From assembly GCF_003315515.1 (NCBI RefSeq), contig NZ_QNRY01000001.1, forward strand, positions 124,001-188,000: a stretch of DNA of 64,000 nucleotides, written 5' to 3'. The position numbers and the translations under genes are program-made. Positions 18,856-29,274 of the stretch are shown in pieces; position 1 is the first letter of the stretch, and each line of letters starts with the position of its first letter. Under the pieces are notes generated by a model. That model searched no databases, had not been told where the DNA came from, and saw only the letters and a program-made list of their open reading frames with translations. This DNA comes from Brenneria salicis ATCC 15712 = DSM 30166. GTDB taxonomy: Bacteria > Pseudomonadota > Gammaproteobacteria > Enterobacterales > Enterobacteriaceae.

Positions 18856-19233
18856 CTACTTCACCGCAAAACGGTAACTGCCTTTAAGTTTATGGCCGTC
18901 AACCGACAGAACATGCCAGTTAACCTGATAGCGCCCGCTTGCCAACGGTTTCGCCAGCGTGACATTCATCTGATTGCGGGTTTCAGGCATAACCGAAGTG
19001 TTGCTGACCGATGGCGATTTTCTGGCGTCATCGACGATCTCAACGCCGCTGAACGCCGGTTCGATATTTTCCGAGAAAGTGAGCGTGAGCGTGTCGGGTG
19101 CGGTTTCGACGATACTGTCGGCTGCCGGGATCTGGCTTTTCAAATGAGCGTGAGCCCATATCGAGGGAGAAAATGCCATCGCCGTAACGGACAACAGCGC
19201 GCACCCGATCTTCAGTTTTAACGTCATATTCAT
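18856..19233 (-). CDS. yobA: YobA/CopC periplasmic copper-binding protein
   Basis: A 125-residue CopC-family protein that binds Cu(II) in the periplasm. The signal peptide ends at SIWA, leaving a mature N-terminus HAHLKSQIPAADS whose first His is a copper ligand in the family, and WHVLSVDGHKLKGSYRFAVK supplies the conserved Asp-x-His. ATG at 19233 with CAGG upstream. Its usual partner copD follows after 3 bases but is broken, so any role now is as a lone copper-binding protein. The usual third gene yebY is not seen. Confidence 0.92.
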   Translation of the reverse strand: MNMTLKLKIGCALLSVTAMAFSPSIWAHAHLKSQIPAADSIVETAPDTLTLTFSENIEPAFSGVEIVDDARKSPSVSNTSVMPETRNQMNVTLAKPLASGRYQVNWHVLSVDGHKLKGSYRFAVK

Positions 19234-19304
19234 TCATCCTGTCACATTAGTAATGGAAAACCAGTAAACACCACGACAAAGCCCACCAAGGGAAAAAAGA
19301 GAAA

Positions 19305-20477
19305 TTACGCCAACGTTTCCACGACGTTGATCCAACCGTGACCACCGTAAACCGGCCAATCATTCAACCAGCGCCGCAGCATGTTCATGGCAAGCATCGC
19401 CACCACCTCCTGATGCGTGTTCAAGCTATAACGGGGAACGTTGTATTGTATCATTTGAGCGAATGTGCCTTGCGGCGTATGCAAGGCAATCATTAGTCGG
19501 TCATCTCGTCGGCCTCCGATCCGCAACGCCAGTTGACCGGTTTCCCCGGCAAACTGCGGTAAATCCAGCGCATCATCGTTCACCCGTAGTTCACCGCCCG
19601 CCAGCGGGACACTGGCCGACTGCAACCGCCAGTTCAGCAACCCCGCGGTAAAATCCTCACTGATTGCCAATACCAGGTTGTGCTCACGCAACCGCCGCGC
19701 TAGCTGGGCTGGCAACCCTTCCGTCCCTTCAAAGAGAGTATTTTCACCCGCAACGGCGCGTACCTGCTCCCACAACGCTTCCATTGCCGCCCGTTGCGAG
19801 GCCGGGCCGGTCAACTTCAATTCAATGATCGGCATGGCGGAGCGGTAGCCCAGCACCACGCCCGGCGGGAGAGACAGCGCATCCAGTTGGCTGGCCAGAT
19901 CGCTTTCAGAACGGCCAAACGTGGTTAATCGCAAACATAATGGCGGCGCGGAGATAGCAAAACGATCGCGCAGCCGCGGCATGATCTGTTGGTCCACCAT
20001 CACCTTGAATTCCGACGGCACGCCGGGCGTAAAAAACATCAGGCATTTATTGAGTCGCAACGCAAAACCACATGCCGTCCCCACTGGATTATCCACCATT
20101 TCGGCACTGGCGGGGATCTGCGCCTGCTTGCGGTTGCTGGGCGCCATGACCCGGCCCCGTTCGGTAAAGAAAACCTCCATCCGGGCCAGCCATTCGGCAT
20201 GTTCAACCAGACCTTCCCCCGCGGCGGTGGCCGCCGCCAACGCGCTGAGATCATCACTGGTCGGCCCCAGCCCGCCATTGACGATCAAGACATCCGCAAT
20301 CCGACTGCGTTGGGTAATCGCCGTCACCAGGGCATCGAGATCGTCTCCCACCGTCATCCGGCTGGTCATCGGCAGCCCGGCATGAAACAGATAATCCGCC
20401 AGCCAAGCCGCATTGGTATCAATAATCTGACCATGCAGCACTTCATCGCCGGTACATAACATCTCAACCCTAAGCAT
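19305..20477 (-). CDS. yfaY: CinA-family protein YfaY (PncC-like, deamidase-deficient)
   Basis: A 390-residue CinA/PncC homologue. The N-terminal MoaB-like (COG1058) domain has CTGDEVLHGQIIDTNAAWLA and NGGLGPTSDDLS, associated with ADP-ribose pyrophosphatase activity in related proteins. The C-terminal PncC-like domain (from about 250) has lost the canonical AESCTGG: the position reads AISEDFTAG, so NMN deamidation is not expected. This is as in E. coli YfaY. ATG at 20477. It is upstream of, and in the same direction as, yobA (72 bases away). Confidence 0.9.
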   Translation of the reverse strand: MLRVEMLCTGDEVLHGQIIDTNAAWLADYLFHAGLPMTSRMTVGDDLDALVTAITQRSRIADVLIVNGGLGPTSDDLSALAAATAAGEGLVEHAEWLARMEVFFTERGRVMAPSNRKQAQIPASAEMVDNPVGTACGFALRLNKCLMFFTPGVPSEFKVMVDQQIMPRLRDRFAISAPPLCLRLTTFGRSESDLASQLDALSLPPGVVLGYRSAMPIIELKLTGPASQRAAMEALWEQVRAVAGENTLFEGTEGLPAQLARRLREHNLVLAISEDFTAGLLNWRLQSASVPLAGGELRVNDDALDLPQFAGETGQLALRIGGRRDDRLMIALHTPQGTFAQMIQYNVPRYSLNTHQEVVAMLAMNMLRRWLNDWPVYGGHGWINVVETLA

Positions 20478-20536
20478 CGTATGCTCCTCGTGATTACGCC
20501 CTACCCACTTTAGAAACTCGGTTGGCGAAAGACAAT

Positions 20537-20568
20537 TTTTAGTAAAAGAAAATTTTAGTAAAAGAAAA
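20537..20568. repeat. Perfect tandem duplication of a 16-bp unit
   Basis: TTTTAGTAAAAGAAAA occurs twice head to tail (20537-20552 and 20553-20568) in the spacer between yfaY and the yfaZ terminator. It looks like a recent slippage duplication. Confidence 0.85.
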
Positions 20569-20605
20569 TGTCTCTTTCTGATAACGTCGCTGACGGCTTG
20601 CGGAT

Positions 20606-20634
20606 GTGAAAAGAGCGTGAATCGTCACGCTCTT
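20606..20634 (-). terminator. Terminator of yfaZ
   Basis: AAGAGCGTGA (20611-20620) pairs perfectly with TCACGCTCTT (20625-20634) around 4 bases; on the minus strand the stem runs into TTTTC. Confidence 0.75.
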
Positions 20635-20658
20635 CATTCGGCTCTTTATCGGTAACTA

Positions 20659-21201
20659 TCAGAAATTCAGGCCGACACCGACATAAGCAGAGTCAGCCAG
20701 TTTGTTATCGGAGCGACCGCTTTCACCCGCCAGGTTGATGTAGCGATAGCCCACATCCACATTCAACGGGCCGAAGACCTGCCAGCGAACGCCGGCTTTG
20801 CCTTCAACGTAGTAATCGACATGGCTGGAAAAGGCGTCCGGGGAATAATAGCCTTCGCCGTACACAGAGAAGTAACGGTTAATCGGCCATTGCACACCAC
20901 CGCCCAGCGCCAGCGCATGCCCGTCGCTGCCGCGATCCTGATTCAGATACAGCGCTTTGCCGCCGAGTGTCAGTTTTAGCGGGCCAACCGGAACGGTATA
21001 GCCCAATCCAAATCCGTAGAAGTCGTTATTGTCGTCGCCGTGAGCATAACTGACGTTAGCGCCCAATCCGGGTACGCCCAAACCAAAACCGACGCTGGCG
21101 CCGGAATAGTCACGTCCCGCCTCCCCGGAAAGGCTAATGGCATGAACTGAAGCGCTGGCCAGCAGCAAGCTTCCGGCACAGGCAATGACAAACTTTTTCA
21201 T
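20659..21201 (-). CDS. yfaZ: YfaZ-family outer-membrane protein
   Basis: A 180-residue predicted outer-membrane beta-barrel. MKKFVIACAGSLLLASASVHA is a signal peptide, followed by alternating strands such as GFGLGYTVPVGPLKLTLGGKAL, and the C-terminus SAYVGVGLNF ends in Phe as in BAM substrates. This is the YfaZ family, of unknown function. The ATG at 21201 has GGATATTGAG upstream; an upstream in-frame start lacks signal-peptide character. It is monocistronic, with its own terminator. Confidence 0.88.
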   Translation of the reverse strand: MKKFVIACAGSLLLASASVHAISLSGEAGRDYSGASVGFGLGVPGLGANVSYAHGDDNNDFYGFGLGYTVPVGPLKLTLGGKALYLNQDRGSDGHALALGGGVQWPINRYFSVYGEGYYSPDAFSSHVDYYVEGKAGVRWQVFGPLNVDVGYRYINLAGESGRSDNKLADSAYVGVGLNF

Positions 21202-21371
21202 CTCAATATCCTTAAAATAGTAAACGCACGTGCAAAACCTATTGATATTTCCAGCGATTTTACCGCAACCACCCCGCCGCTCCAGCACAAAATTATCCTG
21301 AAGCCCGATTTATTCTTTTAATCAACTGAAAATATCGTCACATCTGCCGTCTGGCACGCACCTTCACCGGA

Positions 21372-22763
21372 TCAGATCTTTTGATATTTTGCCTGCGCCC
21401 ACGCGCTAACCTGCTGACGGGAGATTTTAATTCCGCCATTTTTCAATTCCGCAGGCAGTAAAAAATAGGCGACCGGACGCTGAAATCCGGCTAGCTGCGG
21501 CGCAAGCCAGTCACGGATGTCCGTCAGCGTGGCGGCGCCTGAGACGTCGAGCACCGCAACGGGCCGCTGACCAAACTCGGAGTCATCCACCGGCACCACG
21601 CAGGCTTGCCGGATATCTGGATGCGCCAGCAACACCGTTTCAATATTTTCCGGTTGAACGCCTTCCCCGCCGCTGAAAAACTGGTTATCCAGACGCCCAA
21701 GAATGCGCCACTCGCCTTCATCGAAAACGCCGCGATCCCGTGTGTGGAACCACCCCTGCGCGTCCGTCAGCGGAAGCAGGCGGCCATCACGCCAATAGCC
21801 CGACGCCAGCGTGCTGCCGCGCAACAACACTTCCTCGCCGAGCAAACGAATCTCACGTCCGCGCAGCGGCAACCCGACGCCAGCCCGACCATCGGCGCGT
21901 TTGGCGCATACCGTCGACGCCAGTTCCGTCAGACCATAGCCGCACCAACAGCGCACGCCGAGGGATTCGGCCTGCCGCGTCAGCGCCTGCGGGATCATCG
22001 CGCCGCCCAGCAATACCGAGCGTAACGAAGGGGGCAGCGTATTTTGCGCTAACAGCCGCCATAACTGCGTCGGCACCAGCGAAGCGTGAGTACAATCGCG
22101 CAGCGCGGATGCCAGCGGTTGCTGCGCCCGCACCACAATGGTTGCCCCGATCGCCAGCCAGCGCCACACAATCCCTTGCCCGGAAACATGAAATAGCGGC
22201 AACGACAGCAACCAGCTATCGGCCGCCGAGAAAGCCATCATCTCCAGCACGCCCTGCGCACTGGCAAGATGGGCGGAAAAAGTATGCGCGGCGGCTTTCG
22301 GCAATCCGCTGGAACCTGACGTCAGCGTCAGTGTCGCCAGTTGCTCAGGCTGCCAGCGCCGCTGAACGAATTGCGACGCAGAGGAAGGATCATCGGACAC
22401 GCATGACAAGGCGGTCAAATCACCGGGCAACGGTTGCCCATCCAGACACACGCCGTACTGCATATCGAGCGAAGGCAGCAGATCATCGGTTAATGATCCG
22501 GGCAGTTTCGGGTTAAGCGGCAATAATCGCGCGCCGCACTGCAATAGCGCCAGATAACAGCACAACATCATGCCGCTGTTTTTGCCGCGCAGCGCCACGC
22601 CGCAACCGGGCGTCACGCCTTGCCGGGCAAAACCGGCGGCCAACTGATTGACCCGCTGAGCAAGCTGCCGCCAATCCCAGCGCGTCTCTCCGTCGATTAG
22701 CGCGACGGAAAGCGGCGTCTGTATAGCCCAATAGCGCCAGGGCCAGTCGGTCAGAATTGCCAT
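21372..22763 (-). CDS. menE: o-Succinylbenzoate-CoA ligase
   Basis: MenE activates o-succinylbenzoate to its CoA thioester (ANL superfamily). The 463-residue product carries the P-loop-like [28 protein letters not shown], the TRDRG region and the C-terminal [10 protein letters not shown] lysine motif. Last gene of the men operon; its start overlaps the menC stop by 13 bases. Confidence 0.95.
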   Translation of the reverse strand: MAILTDWPWRYWAIQTPLSVALIDGETRWDWRQLAQRVNQLAAGFARQGVTPGCGVALRGKNSGMMLCCYLALLQCGARLLPLNPKLPGSLTDDLLPSLDMQYGVCLDGQPLPGDLTALSCVSDDPSSASQFVQRRWQPEQLATLTLTSGSSGLPKAAAHTFSAHLASAQGVLEMMAFSAADSWLLSLPLFHVSGQGIVWRWLAIGATIVVRAQQPLASALRDCTHASLVPTQLWRLLAQNTLPPSLRSVLLGGAMIPQALTRQAESLGVRCWCGYGLTELASTVCAKRADGRAGVGLPLRGREIRLLGEEVLLRGSTLASGYWRDGRLLPLTDAQGWFHTRDRGVFDEGEWRILGRLDNQFFSGGEGVQPENIETVLLAHPDIRQACVVPVDDSEFGQRPVAVLDVSGAATLTDIRDWLAPQLAGFQRPVAYFLLPAELKNGGIKISRQQVSAWAQAKYQKI

Positions 22764-23722
22764 ACCGGTTCCAGTTGCTCAACCGCCAACAACGGCAAAG
22801 CGCTTGCCGGCCACGGACGTATGACTTGCGCCTGCATCAGATCCAGCGTATCAAGACCGGGGATAGTGTCTGGCGTCAGCCAATGCGCCAGCCGCGCCAG
22901 TTGAGTCAGCCCCAGACTGGATTCAATGCTGGAACTGATCACCGCCGTTAATCCCGCCTGATGCGCCTGTCGCACCAGTTGCCGACAGCGATCGAGGCTG
23001 CCCACCAGCGTAGGTTTGATCACGATCGCGCTCACGCCCGGTTCGGCCTCCACCCGGAAATCCGCTTCGCGCACGCTTTCATCCCAGGCGATATTAATCC
23101 CGGTTGCCTGCGCAAATTCGCGGGATTCCTGACGGGTTTTGCAAGGCTCTTCCAGAAATGCAATACGGGAACGCAAGGCGGGCGCGACATAACGGGCAAA
23201 GCCATCCGCTTTGGCGCGCGTCCAACTGCGGTTGGCGTCCAGACGCAGCTTCAGATCCGGCAGCGCTTCCAGCAACACATTGACGATCATGCCATCGCGC
23301 ACCGCCTCATACAGACCGACTTTTACCTTCGCCACTTTTTCACCGGGCAAGGCCTGCAACGTGGCGAACAGTTCGTCAGGATCGCCGTTGCACAATGGCG
23401 CTTTGCGGTAATCCGCCGCCATCGGCAAGCGTTGATCCAGTTCGGCCTGAGCGCAACTTAAGCCGAACGCGACGGACGGCGGCAGGTCGTCAGCCCAGGC
23501 TTCCCCAGCCCGCCAGCGCGTGAGTTGTTCATGCGCGGCGCATTCCGCTTGCGCCAGCGTTTCGACACTGAATTCCGGCAGCGGCGCAATCTCGCCCAAG
23601 CCTTGCCGTTCGCCCTGTTGCAGACAGACGATCAGCCCGTCGCGGGTTTTCAGGCGCTGGTTACGCAACACCACGCCCGCTTCCATCGGCACACGGTAAC
23701 GATAAAGCTTAACCTGACGCAT
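22751..23722 (-). CDS. menC: o-Succinylbenzoate synthase
   Basis: MenC dehydrates SHCHC to o-succinylbenzoate and belongs to the enolase superfamily. The 323-residue product shows the catalytic KVKVG lysine pair, metal ligands in LRLDANRSW and FLEEPC, and [11 protein letters not shown] with the second catalytic lysine. The ATG overlaps the menB stop by one base. Confidence 0.95.
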   Translation of the reverse strand: MRQVKLYRYRVPMEAGVVLRNQRLKTRDGLIVCLQQGERQGLGEIAPLPEFSVETLAQAECAAHEQLTRWRAGEAWADDLPPSVAFGLSCAQAELDQRLPMAADYRKAPLCNGDPDELFATLQALPGEKVAKVKVGLYEAVRDGMIVNVLLEALPDLKLRLDANRSWTRAKADGFARYVAPALRSRIAFLEEPCKTRQESREFAQATGINIAWDESVREADFRVEAEPGVSAIVIKPTLVGSLDRCRQLVRQAHQAGLTAVISSSIESSLGLTQLARLAHWLTPDTIPGLDTLDLMQAQVIRPWPASALPLLAVEQLEPVWQF

Positions 23723-24579
23723 TACGGATTCCGTTTGAATTTGCTGAAATCCGGCTGACGTTTTTCATTAAAGGCATTGCGGCCTTCCTGACCTTCATCA
23801 GTCATATAGAACAGCATGGTGGCGTTACCCGCCAGTTCCTGCAACCCGGCCTGCCCGTCGCAGTCGGCATTCAACGCCGCTTTCAGGCAACGCAGCGCCA
23901 TCGGGCTGTTTTGCAACATTTCACGGCACCAGCGAACGGTTTCTTTTTCCAGTTCGCCCAGCGGAACCACGGTATTCACCAGTCCCATATCCAGCGCTTG
24001 AGCCGCATCATACTGACGGCACAGGAACCAGATTTCGCGCGCTTTTTTCTGACCGACGATACGCGCCATATAAGACGCGCCCCAGCCGCCGTCAAACGAT
24101 CCCACGCGCGGCCCGGTCTGGCCGAAAATGGCATTGTCCGCCGCAATCGTCAGGTCGCACATCATATGCAGCACATGACCGCCGCCGATGGAATAACCCG
24201 CCACCATCGCCACCACCGGCTTCGGGCAGGTACGAATCTGACGCTGAAAATCCAGTACGTTCAGATGATGTACCCCGCTGTCGTCCTGATAGCCGCCGTA
24301 GTCGCCGCGTACTTTCTGATCGCCGCCGGAACAGAATGCCTTATCGCCCGCGCCCGTCAGAATAATTACGCCAATCCCGTCGTCATAACGCGCATTTTCC
24401 AGCGCGTGAATCATCTCTTTGACCGTTTGTGGGCGAAAAGCGTTACGTACCTGCGGACGGTTAATGGTGATTTTGGCGATGCCGTCCGTCGATTTGTGAA
24501 ACAGAATATCGGTGAAATCGCCGCTGCAATCGTGCCATTCCACCGGGGCGTAAAGCCATTCTTCACTGGGATAAAGCAT
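23722..24579 (-). CDS. menB: 1,4-dihydroxy-2-naphthoyl-CoA synthase
   Basis: MenB cyclises o-succinylbenzoyl-CoA to DHNA-CoA and is a crotonase-fold enzyme. The 285-residue product has [25 protein letters not shown] (oxyanion hole and disordered loop), [34 protein letters not shown] and the C-terminal [13 protein letters not shown] that completes a neighbouring active site. It lies 5 bases after menH. Confidence 0.97.
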   Translation of the reverse strand: MLYPSEEWLYAPVEWHDCSGDFTDILFHKSTDGIAKITINRPQVRNAFRPQTVKEMIHALENARYDDGIGVIILTGAGDKAFCSGGDQKVRGDYGGYQDDSGVHHLNVLDFQRQIRTCPKPVVAMVAGYSIGGGHVLHMMCDLTIAADNAIFGQTGPRVGSFDGGWGASYMARIVGQKKAREIWFLCRQYDAAQALDMGLVNTVVPLGELEKETVRWCREMLQNSPMALRCLKAALNADCDGQAGLQELAGNATMLFYMTDEGQEGRNAFNEKRQPDFSKFKRNP

Positions 24580-24584
24580 AAGTA

Positions 24585-25370
24585 TTAATCCTTAACGGGA
24601 TGCGAAATAAAAGAAAATATCCGGGCGGCATACGCCGCCGGATTCGCCTGATGCGCGTTATGACCGGCCTGCGTCACGCGCATTAATGGCAAGTCATACT
24701 GCATTGCCAGCATCTGAAATTTCAGGTCTCTGACGCCGCACAGATAACCAAATGGGATAACCAACCGCCGAAGTTTGTCCACCAGCCAGGGCTGACGCCC
24801 TAGCGAGGTGGCATCCAGCATTGCCGCCACCGCCGCGCCATGATTGTGGCGACGCAGGGCAACCAGGGCATGGCGCTGTCCGGCATCCAGATCGGCGAAC
24901 ACCGCCTGCCGATACCAATCGTCCAGCACGGTTTCCAGCGTCTCATGGCGAAAGCGCCGCGCCCAACGGAGGTCATGCGCTAATCGCGCCTCACGCAGAT
25001 GCGCCGCATCAAGCCCCGGATTGCCGCCTTCCACCAATAGACCTTGCATTCCGCACGGCTGTGCGCAACAAGCGTGATACATGGCAAGCCGCCCGCCCAG
25101 CGAATAGCCCAGCAGCCAATAACGTTCGATGCCTTGCTGCGCGATGGTAAGCGCCAGTTGTTGGCTGAGTTGCGCAAAATCCCCGGCGGCCACACGCTGC
25201 GATGCGCCGTGTCCCGGTAAATCCACCAGCAACAGCGGCCAGTCGCCGCAAAAAGGGGTGATGGGCCGCCAGTCTTCGCCGCTGCCCAGCAGTCCATGCA
25301 GACAAACCAGCCACGGTTGTGCGGGCGATACCTTCACCGGCGTAATTCGTTGGCAACTCAATACGACCAT
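24585..25370 (-). CDS. menH: SHCHC synthase MenH
   Basis: MenH eliminates pyruvate from SEPHCHC to give SHCHC. The 261-residue alpha/beta-hydrolase has [11 protein letters not shown], the nucleophile elbow [16 protein letters not shown]-like VEGGNPGL and the C-terminal catalytic His in TQAGHNAH. The start overlaps the menD stop by 13 bases. Some neighbouring codons (CCTCGCGCC-rich) look GC-rich but consistent with the operon. Confidence 0.93.
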   Translation of the reverse strand: MVVLSCQRITPVKVSPAQPWLVCLHGLLGSGEDWRPITPFCGDWPLLLVDLPGHGASQRVAAGDFAQLSQQLALTIAQQGIERYWLLGYSLGGRLAMYHACCAQPCGMQGLLVEGGNPGLDAAHLREARLAHDLRWARRFRHETLETVLDDWYRQAVFADLDAGQRHALVALRRHNHGAAVAAMLDATSLGRQPWLVDKLRRLVIPFGYLCGVRDLKFQMLAMQYDLPLMRVTQAGHNAHQANPAAYAARIFSFISHPVKD

Positions 25371-27040
25371 AACGCCGCCTGCGACACCAGCGCGTTGAGC
25401 GTTTCCACGCCCTCTTTGGGCGGCACCACCACTTCCAGCACCGTGACGCCGCCCCGCGCCCAGCTACTGGCGACGGCATCCGCCAGCGTCTCCCAGCATT
25501 CGGCGCGGACATAATTGAGGCCAAACATGGCGGCGGCATGACTGAATTCGACGTGTTGCGGCATGCAGTAAAAAGCTTCCCGCTGCGCGGCGGGCGTCGG
25601 CAGCAGCGAAAAAATCTGTCCGCCATTGTTATTCACAATGATCAACACCAGCGGCGCGGACGCCTGACGCAGTAAAGCCAACGCATTGAGGTCGTATAAA
25701 GCGGAAAGATCGCCCACGATCCCAAGCGTCGCTTTACCCGTCGCCCGCTGAACGCCGGCCAGCGTCGAGATCAATCCATCAATACCGCTGGCGCCGCGGT
25801 TACCATAGACCGGGTATTGCAAAGGTAGTTGCGCCAGCGCGTCAATCAGACGCACCACCAGACTGTTGCCCACAAACAGTTGACCATCGGGCGGCAAAAA
25901 TTCGGGGAGCCGCTGCGCCAGTTGCGCCTCGCCAAAACGATCACGCAGACAGGCGGCGACTTGCTGCTGGGTATGGCGGGCGATATGGCTCAAATCATCC
26001 GCCCAGGCGGTTTGCGTCAGCGCGGGATGCGCCGCCAACCAGTCGCTGACATCGGCAACCAGGCGACGACCACGATGATGCGCGGGATCAAGTCGTCCCG
26101 GCAGCGCATCCACCAGCCAAAATTCCTGCGGCTGGCACTGTTCCTGCCACTGCAACAGCCGCTTTCCGGTCAGGCTGGCACCAAATTGCACCACGATCTC
26201 AGCCTGCCGCAATCGCGTCAGCGCCGCCGGATTCGCCAGCCAGATATCCGCGCAAGGCAAGGGCTGACCACTTTGCGACAGGACATCGCCAATCAGCGGC
26301 CAACCTAATTCGTGTGCCCAACACGCCACTTGCCCCCCTTGCGCCGGACTAAGCCGTCCGGCGATCACCACGCCGCGTTTTTGTCGCCATTGACGCCAAT
26401 CCGTCTGCACCGCCAGTGTGGTCTGACGCATTTCCCGCAGCCAGGGCGTCTCGCTTTGCCACCAGTCTCCCAGCGTCAGCAGCCAGTCCCGAAAAGCGTC
26501 CTCGTCATCGTCACCATATAGCGGCTCGGCAAAGGGGCAATTAATGTGCAACGCGCCGTGCGTCAGCTGCGCCATAGCGCTATCCAGCGAGGAAACCAAC
26601 CAACTGGCGGGAATATCCGGCGTCGGGCGCGGTAGATCCAATGAGACAGTCGGGTGAGACGCATACAGTCCGTGCTGACAAATAGCCTGATTAGCGCCGC
26701 AATCAATCAATTCGGGAGGACGATCCGCCGTCAGCACCACCAGCCGCTCCCCGGTCAACCCCGCTTCGATGATCGCCGGATAAAGATTCGCCGCCGCCGT
26801 ACCGGAGGTCACCACAATGGCGACCGGCTCATGAGAAGCTTTTGCCAGCCCCAAAGCCAAATGTCCCAACCCCCGCTCATCAAAATGGGTATGACACAAC
26901 AATGCTCGATGATTGGCCGCCGACAGCGTCAGCGGCGTAGAACGGGAACCCGGCGCGATGCAAATGTGGCGGACGCCATGACGGGTCAGCGCTTCAAGCA
27001 GCAAGGAGGCCCAACGACGATTAAATACACTTGTTGCCAT
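25358..27040 (-). CDS. menD: SEPHCHC synthase (MenD)
   Basis: MenD is a thiamine-diphosphate enzyme that adds the succinyl semialdehyde unit from 2-oxoglutarate to isochorismate. The 560-residue product has the N-terminal [28 protein letters not shown] with the conserved Glu region, [17 protein letters not shown], and the ThDP motif [12 protein letters not shown]...NNNGGQIF. It lies 107 bases downstream of menF. Confidence 0.96.
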   Translation of the reverse strand: MATSVFNRRWASLLLEALTRHGVRHICIAPGSRSTPLTLSAANHRALLCHTHFDERGLGHLALGLAKASHEPVAIVVTSGTAAANLYPAIIEAGLTGERLVVLTADRPPELIDCGANQAICQHGLYASHPTVSLDLPRPTPDIPASWLVSSLDSAMAQLTHGALHINCPFAEPLYGDDDEDAFRDWLLTLGDWWQSETPWLREMRQTTLAVQTDWRQWRQKRGVVIAGRLSPAQGGQVACWAHELGWPLIGDVLSQSGQPLPCADIWLANPAALTRLRQAEIVVQFGASLTGKRLLQWQEQCQPQEFWLVDALPGRLDPAHHRGRRLVADVSDWLAAHPALTQTAWADDLSHIARHTQQQVAACLRDRFGEAQLAQRLPEFLPPDGQLFVGNSLVVRLIDALAQLPLQYPVYGNRGASGIDGLISTLAGVQRATGKATLGIVGDLSALYDLNALALLRQASAPLVLIIVNNNGGQIFSLLPTPAAQREAFYCMPQHVEFSHAAAMFGLNYVRAECWETLADAVASSWARGGVTVLEVVVPPKEGVETLNALVSQAALWSY

Positions 27041-27147
27041 GATTGACTCAAAAGCTCAGGTTGCGGTTTCTGACGGTAATTATATTTTTTTTCACAGCGC
27101 CAACTTTGACATAAACCCGTGCCGGGTACAACAAAAATAAAACAAAA

Positions 27148-28476
27148 CTATAACATATCGCCGTCTAACAGCGATTTCAGGCCTGCGGTTTTGTTTTCCA
27201 ACTCCTGCCATTCTTGCTCTGGATCAGATCCGGCCACAATTCCAGCCCCGGCATACAGAATCAACCTATTGTCATGGATGTGCGCCGAACGCAGCGCGAC
27301 GCAAAACTCCGCCTGCCGACGGGACAAGTAACCGGCAGAACCCGCATACCAGCCGCGATCGAAGGGTTCATTCCCGATAATGAAGCGCCGGGCGATGTGC
27401 CTGGGCAAACCGGCGACGGCGGCGGTCGGCTGCAAATCGTCAAGGCAAACGCTATCTGAAGGCTGTCTCAGCGTGGCCTGGATCGTGCGGCGCAAATGTT
27501 GTACTTTGCGTAGCCGCACTACTTCCGGCGGCATGACATCCAGCGACAACGCCGACTGTCGCAAGCGCTGACAAATGTCGTCCACCACCAACATGTTCTC
27601 ACACTGGTTTTTGCTGTCTTTCATCAGCCACTGCGCCAATGCCGCTGCTTTTTCATCACATTTGTCGCTGACGACCGTGCCGGCCAACGCTTCGGTTTCA
27701 AGCTGTGTGTCGTGACGACGATAAAGTCGCTCCGGGCTGGAACCGAGAAAAGCCTGTCGCGCATCGTGCGCCAGCATAAAATGAAAACAGTGATGATTTG
27801 CCGCACAACTGGCGGCCATAAAGGTGGTTGCCTGCAACGGCTGTTTCAGCGTTAAGGTGGTCTTTCTTGCCAACACCACCTTCTCCATTTCGCCAGCCGC
27901 GATATTGTGCAACGCCTGTTGCAACAGATTACGCCATTGCTGACGATCCGGTTGATGCTCGACATCGCTCGCCTGCGTCTGTAAAGGCGGCAATGGACGC
28001 ATCGGCAGCAAGAACTTGATGAATGCCGCAGCTTTATCAGCATCCTGCCTGAGTGATGTCTCACTGAATAAATTCACTCGCAGGCTCAGCGTATTCTCCT
28101 GACGCAATAGCTCCACACGGGGCAGAAAAAGATAACCGGGAGATGTGCCGGTACGAGGGTCACGCGGCGACTGGTCAAAGGCATTCAATCCCCAGACGCG
28201 TACAGGGTGGTCGCCGCCATGCCGCACGAGAAAATCTTCCGCTTCCTGAATATGATGAAAACCACAAACCTGGCCACATACCGCGGCCTCTTCACTGTCC
28301 TGACGATGCCGCCAGTAGAACTGAGGATAGGCAGGCTGCGTAGCCAGCCATGACAATAGATCAGACGGTTCACTGAGGGTCAATGAATGTGTTATCTGTC
28401 TGAACCCCGCATGCTCAGCTTGTGGTTGGCGTAAATCCTGCTGCATATGACGCAACAGGTCGGAAAGTTGTTTCAC
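27148..28476 (-). CDS. menF: Isochorismate synthase MenF
   Basis: MenF converts chorismate to isochorismate, the entry step to menaquinone. The 442-residue chorismate-binding enzyme shows AAGEMEKVVLARKTTL with the general-base Lys, FLGSSPERLYRR, ALAGTV, the MenF-type HLRRTIQA and the C-terminal YAGAGIVAGSDPEQEW metal site. A TATAAT -10 lies on the minus strand at 28508-28513, about 32 bases upstream. First gene of menFDHBCE. Confidence 0.95.
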   Translation of the reverse strand: MKQLSDLLRHMQQDLRQPQAEHAGFRQITHSLTLSEPSDLLSWLATQPAYPQFYWRHRQDSEEAAVCGQVCGFHHIQEAEDFLVRHGGDHPVRVWGLNAFDQSPRDPRTGTSPGYLFLPRVELLRQENTLSLRVNLFSETSLRQDADKAAAFIKFLLPMRPLPPLQTQASDVEHQPDRQQWRNLLQQALHNIAAGEMEKVVLARKTTLTLKQPLQATTFMAASCAANHHCFHFMLAHDARQAFLGSSPERLYRRHDTQLETEALAGTVVSDKCDEKAAALAQWLMKDSKNQCENMLVVDDICQRLRQSALSLDVMPPEVVRLRKVQHLRRTIQATLRQPSDSVCLDDLQPTAAVAGLPRHIARRFIIGNEPFDRGWYAGSAGYLSRRQAEFCVALRSAHIHDNRLILYAGAGIVAGSDPEQEWQELENKTAGLKSLLDGDML

Positions 28477-29274
28477 CCTAACCCCGGTAACCAGCGTAAA
28501 GCACAGGATTATACGGCAAAAAAAAGCGTTTTGGGTGAGGGGTTATTGAGGAGAATGAGAAGTAATTGTGGAGAAAACCCTGAAGATATATATCCTTGAA
28601 CTTAAGCGAAGCTAATAAATACTATTTCATAAATGATGTTCATCATCATTGAAAATAACGATGACAACTATCGATAAAATTAATTTTCGTTATATAAATG
28701 TATTAAAAACTCAATTAACAATGCCGGAAAACCTGTCCCGAGAATATAAACCATGAGGTAAAAAAAATAACAAAAAATTGATATCTATAAAAATATCAAA
28801 CTGCATTTACAAGAGTTGACATTATTTATGTTCACAGCCACCCTCCTTATTTAGTCACCATTAGTGACTATCCCGTTCTGGATATAATATATCAATGAAG
28901 ATGCGTAATCTGATCGCATGAAATGACAAAAAAATATTACCGCCTAACACTAAAATATTTTTTCATCATTATTACTCTGTTTTTTTTATCTTCCTCGCCG
29001 GTTCCTGTAACCGGCTTTTTTTATCGCCGAAAACCCGCCCCCTAAAAAAATAGTGCTGAAAATAATATGGCCTCTACGGGTTACCGCACAGGATTCAACA
29101 TGCGGCGAGGCCCGCAATAATCGGCGGGTAGTGAGCATCTTTTACACAACTTATGTTAACTTATCTGATAATCCATCGCAGCAACGTCAATAAATCATGA
29201 ATCCTTCGATTCAATAAGTTAATTATGGTAGAAAGAAACCCTTATTACGTCTATCCGAAAGTGTCGTCAGGGAA
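28477..29274. other. AT-rich gene-free stretch between menF and the MFS gene
   Basis: Roughly 800 bases without a supportable gene. The first 40 bases hold the menF promoter. From about 28560 to 28990 the sequence is strongly AT-rich, unlike its neighbours, and carries stops in all frames. A TTGACA-like element lies near 28816 and a TATAAT at about 28885, followed by an isolated terminator at 28997. No micF or ompC, which lie next to rcsD in E. coli, was recognised. The segment after 29030 precedes the MFS gene and may hold its promoter. Confidence 0.6.
28997..29022 (+). terminator. Isolated rho-independent terminator
   Basis: GCCGGTT (28997-29003) pairs perfectly with AACCGGC (29009-29015) around CCTGT, followed by seven T residues. 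No plus-strand gene ends nearby, so it may end a small RNA starting near 28893. Confidence 0.8.

Noticed and set aside
19305-20477. YfaY as an inactivated PncC
   Set aside because: Loss of the deamidase motif is shared with the E. coli protein and is not a local mutation.
28893-29022. micF antisense RNA, expected beside rcsD
   Set aside because: Only a short TCATCATTA-like stretch is shared; the terminator stem and the ompF-pairing region do not match.
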